From positions 1 to 5,487 of the forward strand of contig CAJMBB010000131.1 of NCBI GenBank assembly GCA_905211615.1: 5,487 nt of DNA. The letters are read 5' to 3'. This document shows, one piece after another, positions 1-5,487 of this stretch (position 1 is the stretch's first letter; each line of letters opens with the position of its first letter). Below the pieces are notes generated by a model. The model made no database searches. It saw nothing but the letters and a program-made list of their open reading frames with translations, and was not told the DNA's origin. Source of the DNA: an uncultured Collinsella sp. GTDB lineage: Bacteria > Actinomycetota > Coriobacteriia > Coriobacteriales > Coriobacteriaceae. The translations under genes and the position numbers were made by a program.

Positions 1-713
1 TCGCGCGTGGTCTCCTCGGCGGAACTCACGACGCGTACCCCAGGCCCCAGCGCATGGCGGATAGGTCCCACCAACAGCGGAAAATGCGTACAGCCGAGCA
101 CCACGGTATCGATACCGTGGTCGCGCAGTGGCTCAACCGTGGCACCCACCAGCGCACGCACGGCAGGCGTATCGAAGATGTCCTCGTTCTCAAGCCACTG
201 CTCTTGCAGATGCGCACCCGAGGCGAGCTCGTGTTCGACAACCTCGACAAAGCTCGAGGCGGGGCAGCCGTATACGTCGACGCCGGCATCTAGGTCCTGA
301 ATGGCGCGCGTGTAAGCGCCCGAGCGAATGGTGAGGTTGGTGGCGAGCACGCCCACGCGACGCGTGCGGGTGCTGTTGATTGCCGCACGGGCACCCGGCG
401 CGATCACGCCGATCACGGGAACGTCGAGCACCTGCTGGGCCAGACGCAAGGCCGCAGCTGTCGCCGTGTTGCAGGCGATGACCATAATCTTGACGTCGTG
501 CTTCGACAGCCAACGGCCCGCCTGCAACGCAAACGAGCGCACCTCATCCTCGGTGCGCGTGCCGTAGGGGCAGCGTTTGGTGTCGCCGAAGTAGTAGACG
601 GACTCGCGCGGCAGCACCGTCGCGATGGCGCGCGCAACCGTCAGACCGCCCAAACCAGAATCGAACACGCCAATCGGGCGCGTGTCGCCTGTCGGATTCT
701 CGATATCGGACAT
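1..713 (-). CDS. murI: Glutamate racemase, 3' end cut off by the window edge
   Basis: Converts L-glutamate to D-glutamate in the cytoplasm, supplying the D-Glu that MurD adds to the peptidoglycan precursor. I translated it by hand: 237 codons are present and the frame is still open at the left edge. The family is usually about 260-280 residues, so roughly 25-40 C-terminal residues are missing. Visible family motifs are GVFDSGLGG at 15-23 (Asp18-Ser19 active-site loop), YFGDT and CPYGTR at 41-53, ACNTATA at 80-86 with catalytic Cys81, and GCTHFPLL at 207-214 with the second catalytic Cys208 and His210. These two cysteines are the acid/base pair of cofactor-independent racemases. The ATG at 713 is preceded by GGTGAGG only 2 nt away, a rather tight ribosome binding site, but no other start fits as well. 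It begins 51 nt after the HAD gene stop on the same strand and is probably cotranscribed with it. Aspartate racemase shares the fold, but the PYG and GCTHFPLL motifs favour glutamate racemase. Confidence 0.95.
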   Translation of the reverse strand, partial: MSDIENPTGDTRPIGVFDSGLGGLTVARAIATVLPRESVYYFGDTKRCPYGTRTEDEVRSFALQAGRWLSKHDVKIMVIACNTATAAALRLAQQVLDVPVIGVIAPGARAAINSTRTRRVGVLATNLTIRSGAYTRAIQDLDAGVDVYGCPASSFVEVVEHELASGAHLQEQWLENEDIFDTPAVRALVGATVEPLRDHGIDTVVLGCTHFPLLVGPIRHALGPGVRVVSSAEETTR

Positions 714-764
714 TACCTCACCAGTCTCTCTCGAAAAGACATGTCCAAGTGCGGCGACGCCGCG

Positions 765-1676
765 CTACGAACGCGCCGCGACCAGCAGCTCTGCCGTCGC
801 CGCCCAACCGTCGACAATTTTGCCGCGCGTAACGAAAGCGTTCTCGCAAGCAGCCAGGAACTCGGGCGCACCGGCGCTCGTCAGGCCATTCTCGACCAGG
901 CAGAACGTGCCCACGTGATCGGCCATGTAGAAGTCGGACTCGGAATCGCCGAGCGCGAGCGTCTCCTCGCGCTCGATCCCCAGGTGCTCGCAGAAGCGCG
1001 CGATGGCAACGCCCTTGTTGAGGCCGGCGGGATTGATGTTAAACGCGCGACCGTCCTCGACGCGATCGAGCTCGAGCGTCGTCGGCTTGGACAGATGCGT
1101 CAGGTGACCGTTACAGGCCCACACCAGGCCGCAGCCGGCCTCGTCCAGGATGGCCTGGACCTCATTGTCGGGCACATCGCCGCGCATGCCGACGGTGACC
1201 TCGCGGTACTTGTAGCCGGTCGACATGTCGTTGTGATACTCGATCTTGTGCGGCCAGCGGGCAAGAATCTTCTCGCACACGCCGGTCTGCTCGATCACCT
1301 GGTGCGGAGTAAGGCCGCAGGCGGGGTCGTAAGGCATGTCGCCAGTCAGATACTCCCAATCGTTGGCTTTGAGGTCGTACATGACCAGGCCGCCCATCTC
1401 ACCAATGTAGGAGTTGAGGCCGAGCACGCGCGCGTCCTCGTGGATCATGGTACGGTTGCGGCCCGAGGTGGGAACCACCTGAATGCCAGCGCGAGCGAGC
1501 GCCACGACGGCCTCGACGAGTTTGGTCGAGGGGTTGTCGTCGTTGTCGCGCAGCACGCACGAGCCGGGCGCGAGCATCGTGGCATCCAGGTCGGTAAAGA
1601 CGTACTTGACCTTGGCCAAGCGCTCGCGCATCTCGCCCGAAAGCTCGGCAACGGTCGGCAAGGTGTTGTGGGACAT
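765..1676 (-). CDS. HAD-superfamily hydrolase, Cof-like (HAD-IIB) type, substrate unknown
   Basis: Probable cytoplasmic phosphatase acting on a small phosphorylated metabolite, perhaps a sugar phosphate; the substrate cannot be told from sequence. Counting from the ATG at 1676 (303 residues), motif I is FTDLDATML with Asp29 as nucleophile and Asp31 as acid/base. Motif II is PTSGR around 69-73, motif III is Lys221 in LNKGVA, and motif IV is GDSESD at 243-248, which binds Mg. The long stretch between motifs II and III (about 92-220) fits a C2-type cap, as in Cof, sucrose-phosphatase and mannosyl-phosphoglycerate-phosphatase relatives. Motif I has Ala where most members have Gly (DxDGT). No signal peptide or membrane segment is seen. 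Start choice: an in-frame ATG at 1718 would add 14 residues but lacks a ribosome binding site, whereas the ATG at 1676 has GGAG 5 nt upstream. It lies between murE and murI on one strand, so a link to cell-wall or sugar-phosphate metabolism is possible but only by position. Confidence 0.88.
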   Translation of the reverse strand: MSHNTLPTVAELSGEMRERLAKVKYVFTDLDATMLAPGSCVLRDNDDNPSTKLVEAVVALARAGIQVVPTSGRNRTMIHEDARVLGLNSYIGEMGGLVMYDLKANDWEYLTGDMPYDPACGLTPHQVIEQTGVCEKILARWPHKIEYHNDMSTGYKYREVTVGMRGDVPDNEVQAILDEAGCGLVWACNGHLTHLSKPTTLELDRVEDGRAFNINPAGLNKGVAIARFCEHLGIEREETLALGDSESDFYMADHVGTFCLVENGLTSAGAPEFLAACENAFVTRGKIVDGWAATAELLVAARS

Positions 1677-1681
1677 GGTTA

Positions 1682-1686
1682 CTCCG
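1682..1686 (-). promoter_or_regulatory. Ribosome binding site that decides the HAD gene start
   Basis: On the minus strand CGGAG stands 5 nt (TAACC) before the ATG at 1676. The alternative in-frame ATG at 1718 is preceded by GTTCCCTCAATCAAAAC, with no Shine-Dalgarno-like sequence. This supports the shorter, 303-residue protein. The 14 extra residues of the long form (lysine- and proline-containing, no known motif) would then be untranslated leader. Confidence 0.6.
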
Positions 1687-1741
1687 TTTACGTAGAAGGG
1701 TTTGGACTTGGACGGCATGTTTTGATTGAGGGAACACGCTT

Positions 1742-1774
1742 ATGGCGACAGCGCACTCAGGGCGCCGCCGCCAT
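1742..1774 (-). other. 13-bp RNA hairpin just downstream of murE
   Basis: In the minus-strand transcript ATGGCGGCGGCGC pairs with GCGCTGTCGCCAT around a 7-nt loop (CCTGAGT), giving 13 continuous pairs of which two are G-U. On the plus-strand RNA these two pairs would be A-C mismatches, so the structure favours the transcribed strand. It starts 9 nt after the murE stop codon. The sequence that follows is AAGCGTGTTCCC with no U-tract, so it is not a standard intrinsic terminator. It could be a 3'-end stabiliser, a processing site, a weak or factor-assisted terminator, or an attenuator before the HAD gene. Confidence 0.5.
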
Positions 1775-1783
1775 CATGGTTCA

Positions 1784-3346
1784 TTAGTCAAACTGGGTAA
1801 CATCGATCAGGCGATTGGCCAGCGAAAGGTCGCTCTCGATGGGCACGAACTCGTCGCCCACGTGCATGAGCTCCTCGTCACCCTTTGCCAGCAGCAAGAC
1901 AATGGTGGGAGCATCGGGGTTGACGTACTCCTCGCGCGCCGCCTTGAACGCCGCATGCACAGCGGCTTCGCGGTCGAGGATGATCTTGTTCGGCGTATCG
2001 TCGGGAACATGCTCGGCAAGCTCGCGACAGACCTTCATCGGGTCCTCGTGAGCTGGATCCTCGTTCGTAAAGATCATCAGGTCGGAATACGGTGCGGCCT
2101 CGCGTGGCAATTGCTCGCGGCGCTCCTGCGCCTTGCCGCCGGCGGCGCCAAACAGCGCAATGACGGGGCTAGCGGGAAACGCGCGCTTGACCGACGAGAA
2201 AAGCGAACGGAACGAAAGCTGGTTGTGCGCATAGTCAACGACGCAGATCACGCGGCCGTCCTTCGACTCCACGACCTCCATGCGGCCCGGCACACGCAGT
2301 TTGGAGAGGCCCTTCTTGATAGCCTCGATACCGATGCCGATCTCGCGCGCAGCGGCGATAGCGACCAGCGCGTTTTCCACGTTAAAGTCGCCCGCGATAC
2401 CCAGCAGGACCTTCTCCCCCGCCTCGGGCTCGTCGGCGCTCATGCCGTGCAAGTTGAACTCGATGTTAAAGCCGAGCATGCGGACATCGCTCGCCCACAG
2501 GCTTGCCTCGGGATGCTCGACGCCAACGGTCACCAAGCGCTCGGCCGTCGACGCTGCCTCTAGCACACGGTCAACCTCATCGGTGCCCAGATTCACCACG
2601 GCGGTCTTTGCCTGGTCAAAGATCCTAAGCTTGCTCTCAAAATAATCCTCAAACGTGGGGTGTTCGATCGGCGAGATGTGGTCGCGGCCGATGTTGAGGA
2701 AGCACGCCACGTCAAACGGCAGATTCTCGACGCGTTGGTACTTGAGCGCCTGGCTCGAGACCTCCATGACCATGGACTGGCGACCGGACGTGCGGCAGTT
2801 GGCGATATGGCGCCAAACCTCGGGGGCCTCGGGCGTGGTGTTGGTGCTCTCGTAGCACTCGATACCATCGTCGGTACTCACCGAGCCGATCATGCCGCAG
2901 GACTCGCCCGCCGCCTTGATGATGGACTGGAGCATAAAAGCGGCCGTGGTCTTTCCCTTGGTGCCGGTGATGCCCACGATCTTGACGTCGTGGTCGGGAC
3001 GGTCGTAGACCTCCGGCGGCAACAGGGCCATGGCCGTGCGAACACTATCAACAACCAGCATCGCAGCACCGCTCTCCTGCGCCAGCGGCTCCAGAGACTC
3101 GACCAGCGACTCCTCGCACACAAATGCGACGGCGCCCGCATCGAGCGCCATGCTCAAAAACGCGGGCTTAAAGGCAGCACCTTTGCAAAAGAATACGTCA
3201 CCTGCCGAGACCGCGCGCGAATCAAACGAGCAGCCGGTCACGGCGCGCTCGTCAACCTGCTCTGATGCGCGCAGCTCGCCGCACACATCGAGAAGCTTGG
3301 CAAGCGTATCGACCGTGGTCACGGTCGCGGAATCCGAATGGTGCAT
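1784..3346 (-). CDS. murE: UDP-MurNAc-L-Ala-D-Glu ligase MurE, probably L-lysine (non-DAP) type
   Basis: Cytoplasmic ATP-dependent ligase that adds the third, diamino acid residue to UDP-MurNAc-L-Ala-D-Glu in peptidoglycan synthesis. It has 520 residues, slightly longer than E. coli MurE (about 495). The N-terminal UDP-binding domain carries FDSRAV at 41-46. The ATP-binding central domain has the P-loop GITGTKGKTT at 125-134, NTTPEAP at 169-175, MEVSSQAL at 194-201, the RDH motif at 221-223, and Lys239 in the YFESKL segment, the position of the carbamylated lysine of Mur ligases. The C-terminal domain has RVPGRMEVV at 351-359 and DYAHNQLS at 371-378. The diamino-acid selection loop reads EDPA (429-432) instead of the DNPR of meso-DAP enzymes. 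As I recall them, the HPTFEDYF segment and the Ala in that loop resemble lysine-adding enzymes of firmicutes. AAAGGTG precedes the ATG at suitable spacing. The gene lies upstream of the HAD gene and murI on the same strand, probably as one unit. MurE identity is firm; lysine versus ornithine is inferred. Confidence 0.94.
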   Translation of the reverse strand: MHHSDSATVTTVDTLAKLLDVCGELRASEQVDERAVTGCSFDSRAVSAGDVFFCKGAAFKPAFLSMALDAGAVAFVCEESLVESLEPLAQESGAAMLVVDSVRTAMALLPPEVYDRPDHDVKIVGITGTKGKTTAAFMLQSIIKAAGESCGMIGSVSTDDGIECYESTNTTPEAPEVWRHIANCRTSGRQSMVMEVSSQALKYQRVENLPFDVACFLNIGRDHISPIEHPTFEDYFESKLRIFDQAKTAVVNLGTDEVDRVLEAASTAERLVTVGVEHPEASLWASDVRMLGFNIEFNLHGMSADEPEAGEKVLLGIAGDFNVENALVAIAAAREIGIGIEAIKKGLSKLRVPGRMEVVESKDGRVICVVDYAHNQLSFRSLFSSVKRAFPASPVIALFGAAGGKAQERREQLPREAAPYSDLMIFTNEDPAHEDPMKVCRELAEHVPDDTPNKIILDREAAVHAAFKAAREEYVNPDAPTIVLLLAKGDEELMHVGDEFVPIESDLSLANRLIDVTQFD

Positions 3347-3380
3347 CTTTCACCTTTCTCAGCCATTTGGCAGGGACGGT

Positions 3381-3409
3381 TTTATAGTAACTGAAACGCA
3401 CCCACGCAA
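3381..3409 (-). promoter_or_regulatory. Candidate promoter for murE
   Basis: On the minus strand TTGCGT (3409-3404) and TATAAA (3386-3381) are separated by 17 nt, a reasonable sigma-A-type pair: 3 of 6 matches at -35 and 5 of 6 at -10. A start near 3374 would give a leader of about 28 nt that includes the murE ribosome binding site (AAAGGTG, 3357-3351). The -35 box overlaps the U-tract of the asnB terminator. The placement just after a terminator and before a gene supports it, but the -35 match is weak. Confidence 0.42.
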
Positions 3410-3432
3410 AAACGGCTCCCGGAGGAGCCGTT
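3408..3432 (-). terminator. Intrinsic terminator of asnB
   Basis: In the minus-strand transcript AACGGCTCC and GGAGCCGTT form a perfect 9-bp stem closed by a UCCG loop (a C-UNCG-G-type stable tetraloop). The stem runs into five U residues, two of them inside its last pairs. It begins 25 nt after the asnB stop codon. On the plus strand the stem is followed by ACGCGC with no T-tract, so it should act only on asnB transcription. It isolates asnB from murE. Confidence 0.88.
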
Positions 3433-3457
3433 ACGCGCAGGCGTTCGTAAGCCGAGG

Positions 3458-5338
3458 CTAGGCAGCCTGAACAGCGGGCTGGTCCTCGTCGATAAAGAAG
3501 CGCTTGTACCACACTAGGAACACGAGCGGCGTATAGATCTTGCGCTGGAAATCGCCCTTGCCCGCAAAGTGCAGATCGAGCAGGTGCATGAGCTCGTCGG
3601 TATTGAAGAACTCGCTTGCCCACGGCGCGGTGAAGTACTCCTTGACATAGTCGTACCACTTTTGCTCGCGCAGCCAGTAGACAATCGGCACCGGGAAGCC
3701 CACCTTGGGACGGGTGGCCCACTCATCGGGCAGCGACTTGTTGGCAGCGTGGCGGAGTACCTGCTTGTTGCCGTTCTCGTTGATGCGGTAGCGATCGGGA
3801 ATGTGCTCGGCGAACTCCATGACTTTGCGGTCCAGGAAGGGCACGCGCAGCTCCAGCGAGTGCGCCATGCACATCTTGTCGGCCTTGAGCAGAATGTCGC
3901 CCGGGAGCCACATGTTCATGTCCAGGTACTGCTTCTTGACCAGTTCGGGCTGACCCTTCACGCGTGCGTAGATGGGTGCAGCGAGCTCAAAGGCGCCATC
4001 GCCGGTGTTGTACTCGGGCTTGAGCACGCCGTCGACCTCGCGCTCCGGCCATACCAGAGCCTGTCCCAGGAACGACTTCTCGGGGATCTCGGCACCCTTG
4101 ACCAGGAAGTTATGTCCCTTGAAGTACGGCATATGCAGCGCCAGGTTACCGAGCGCGCGACGGATGGGCAGCGGCACCATCTTTTTGTACTTGCGCACCG
4201 GGACCGTGTCCTCGTAGTAGGCGTAGCCGCCAAAGAGCTCGTCGGCGCCTTCGCCCGAAAGCACGACGGTAACGTCCTTGCGGGCCATCTCGGCCAAGAA
4301 CCACAGCGGCACGGAAGACAGGTTGGACTGCGGCTCGTCCATGTGATACTGGATGTCCTCGAGCGCACCGAAGAACTCGTCGGCGGTAATCATCTTGCGA
4401 ACGTTCTCGACGCCGAGCTTATCGGAAAGTTCCTTGGCGTAGTTGGTCTCGTTGAAGTTCTTGTAGTCAAAGCCCACCGAGAAGGTCTTGTCGGGCATGA
4501 GGCAAGCGGCGATGTAGCTGGAGTCGACGCCACCGGAGAGGAACGACGCGACCTTGACGTCGGCGATGCGATGGGCCTCGACACTCTCGTGCACGACCTC
4601 GTCCAGCTCATCGACATACTCTTCGAACGGCTTCTCGACGGCAGAGTAATCGCAATCCCAGTAGCGCTCGATGTTCATCTTGCCGGTCGGGATATCGACG
4701 GTAAAGTAGTGCGCCGGCGGCAGCTTGTAGACACCCTCGAAGAAGGTCTCCTCAGTCGCCGAATACTGCAGCGTCATGTACGGACGCAGAGCCTTTTTGT
4801 TGACCGCCTTGTGGAAGTGCGGGTAGTCCAGGAAGCTCTTGATCTCGGAACCAAAGAGCACGCCCGGAGCGCCGTCGCCCGCATCGGCCATGGGATAGTA
4901 GTAGAGCGGCTTGATGCCAAAGATGTCGCGGGCGCCAAAAAGCTTGTTCTTCTTTTTGTCCCAGATGACGAAGGCGTACATACCGCGCAGACGATCGAGT
5001 ACGGCCTCGCCCCACTCCTCGTAGCCGTGCAGGAGGCTCTCGGTGTCGGCGCCGCAGTGGAACTTGTAGCCCTTGGCCTCGAGCTCGGAACGGAGTTCTT
5101 GGAAGTTGTAGATCTCGCCGTTGAAGACAATGACGACGCTGCCGTCCTCATTGGCCATGGGCTGAGCGCCGGCCTCGGTCAGGTCGAGGATCGACAGGCG
5201 GCGGAAGCCCAGGGCAACGCGGCCGTCGATAAACTGACCGCCCATGTCGGGACCGCGATGGACGATGCGGTCCATCATCTTGGTGAGCACCTCGGATTGG
5301 TTATCCGTCCCACCGACAAAACCGACAAAACCGCACAT
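3458..5338 (-). CDS. asnB: Asparagine synthase (glutamine-hydrolysing)
   Basis: Makes L-asparagine from L-aspartate, ATP and glutamine in the cytoplasm. It has 626 residues. The N-terminal class II glutamine amidotransferase domain (about 2-210) begins with the nucleophile Cys2 exposed by Met removal, which fixes the start codon. It continues with HRGPD at 27-31, GFRRLSILDL at 44-53, NGEIYNF at 73-79 and the GADTE segment at 96-100. The synthetase domain has the PP-loop SGGVDSS at 268-274, MDEP at 333-336, SGEGADELFGGY at 361-372, and the conserved LKADK to PFLD stretch at 484-503. All catalytic motifs look intact. GAGGGG lies 7 nt before the ATG. The length exceeds E. coli AsnB (about 554) and is closer to B. 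subtilis AsnB and corynebacterial LtsA, which amidate cell-wall diaminopimelate, so a role in amidating an envelope precursor cannot be excluded. It has its own terminator, so it is probably a single-gene unit unless cotranscribed with something beyond the right edge. Confidence 0.96.
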   Translation of the reverse strand: MCGFVGFVGGTDNQSEVLTKMMDRIVHRGPDMGGQFIDGRVALGFRRLSILDLTEAGAQPMANEDGSVVIVFNGEIYNFQELRSELEAKGYKFHCGADTESLLHGYEEWGEAVLDRLRGMYAFVIWDKKKNKLFGARDIFGIKPLYYYPMADAGDGAPGVLFGSEIKSFLDYPHFHKAVNKKALRPYMTLQYSATEETFFEGVYKLPPAHYFTVDIPTGKMNIERYWDCDYSAVEKPFEEYVDELDEVVHESVEAHRIADVKVASFLSGGVDSSYIAACLMPDKTFSVGFDYKNFNETNYAKELSDKLGVENVRKMITADEFFGALEDIQYHMDEPQSNLSSVPLWFLAEMARKDVTVVLSGEGADELFGGYAYYEDTVPVRKYKKMVPLPIRRALGNLALHMPYFKGHNFLVKGAEIPEKSFLGQALVWPEREVDGVLKPEYNTGDGAFELAAPIYARVKGQPELVKKQYLDMNMWLPGDILLKADKMCMAHSLELRVPFLDRKVMEFAEHIPDRYRINENGNKQVLRHAANKSLPDEWATRPKVGFPVPIVYWLREQKWYDYVKEYFTAPWASEFFNTDELMHLLDLHFAGKGDFQRKIYTPLVFLVWYKRFFIDEDQPAVQAA

Positions 5339-5389
5339 ATACTATCCCCTCTGCTGTTGCTGGGCATCAAATCGAATCAGTAGCTTTTG

Positions 5390-5395
5390 AGTATA
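5390..5395 (-). promoter_or_regulatory. Candidate -10 element upstream of asnB
   Basis: On the minus strand TATACT (5395-5390) matches the sigma-A -10 consensus at 5 of 6 positions. A start near 5383 would give a leader of about 45 nt that carries the GAGGGG ribosome binding site at 5351-5346. No convincing -35 is present at 16-18 nt: the hexamer at 17 nt spacing is CCGCCC, and TTCCGC lies at 19 nt. The promoter may therefore be weak, activator-dependent or not real. The rest of 5396-5487 shows no gene I can support. Confidence 0.33.
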
Positions 5396-5487
5396 CCCGA
5401 GGGCGTAAAGAGGGGCGGAATGTTCAGGCAATCTCAACTGAATCAGCTCCGCTGTGACACGCGGGTTGATTTCCGATCTCAGCCGAA

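Noticed and set aside
748..766. Hairpin GCGGC-GAC-GCCGC at the end of the HAD gene as a terminator
   Set aside because: The core stem is only 5 bp, it overlaps the stop codon, and no U-tract follows. Its extension pairs better on the plus strand than in the transcript, so it is likely a by-product of GC-rich coding sequence.
498..1787. A 429-codon plus-strand open frame antisense to the HAD gene and the start of murI
   Set aside because: It overlaps two genes with intact motifs on the other strand, has no homology-like motif, and is explained by high-GC codon bias.
1742..2563. Plus-strand open frame antisense to the C-terminal half of murE
   Set aside because: MurE is convincing on the minus strand. 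This frame has shadow-type composition and no ribosome binding site.
5312..5333. Tandem 9-nt repeat in the asnB 5' end encoding a doubled G-F-V
   Set aside because: Length matches the normal MCG-x-x-GF-x-G start of class II amidotransferases, so it is not an insertion. The repeat follows from similar residues using the same codons.
3569..5383. A 604-codon plus-strand open frame antisense to nearly all of asnB
   Set aside because: The minus-strand AsnB has every catalytic motif. The antisense product is a Leu/Val/His/Gly-rich string without recognisable domains, as expected opposite a gene with strong G/C third-position bias.
5438..5446. Small palindrome CTGA-A-TCAG upstream of asnB as an operator
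   Set aside because: Half-sites of four bases occur often by chance, and there is no second copy in a suitable arrangement. GAATCAG recurs at 5374-5380 but only as a 7-mer.
1..5487. Search for a novel defence, mobile or CRISPR-type system
   Set aside because: No direct-repeat array, transposase, integrase, toxin-antitoxin pair or unusual composition boundary was seen. All coding space is taken by four conserved metabolic genes.

Overview
The window is a gene-dense, GC-rich piece of bacterial chromosome with all four recognisable genes on the minus strand. Read in the direction of transcription (right to left) they are: a glutamine-dependent asparagine synthase (asnB, 5338-3458), a Mur ligase of the MurE type (3346-1784), a HAD-superfamily phosphatase-like protein (about 1676-765), and glutamate racemase (murI, from 713 and running off the left edge). 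Strong G/C bias at third codon positions, Gram-positive-style ribosome binding sites and a non-DAP-type MurE motif together suggest a high-GC Gram-positive anaerobe. The best guess is an actinobacterium of the class Coriobacteriia (Collinsella or a relative). This is an inference from style and protein character, not from a marker gene.

Layout: positions 5339-5487 are the leader region upstream of asnB, with a good -10-like TATACT and a clear ribosome binding site but no convincing gene. asnB ends in a compact intrinsic terminator (3408-3432). A candidate promoter for the next unit lies immediately downstream of it, with its -35 region inside the terminator's U-tract. murE, the HAD gene and murI then follow on one strand with gaps of about 107 and 51 nt, and probably form one transcription unit. 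A 13-bp hairpin without a U-tract sits just after murE. No gene-free stretch exceeds 300 bases.

How they work together: MurI makes D-glutamate from L-glutamate. D-glutamate is the second residue of the peptidoglycan stem peptide, and MurE adds the diamino acid (third residue) directly to it. The MurE here has EDPA where meso-DAP enzymes have DNPR, so the third residue is more likely L-lysine (or L-ornithine) than meso-DAP. The HAD protein has intact catalytic motifs, but its substrate cannot be read from the sequence. AsnB makes asparagine from aspartate, although its length is also like that of the AsnB/LtsA proteins that amidate cell-wall precursors.

I found no mobile element, CRISPR array, tRNA, rRNA or defence system. 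The genes look like ordinary core metabolism. The points worth a second look are the MurE specificity loop, the strand-specific hairpin after murE, the overlapping terminator and promoter, and the mis-start risk in the HAD gene.
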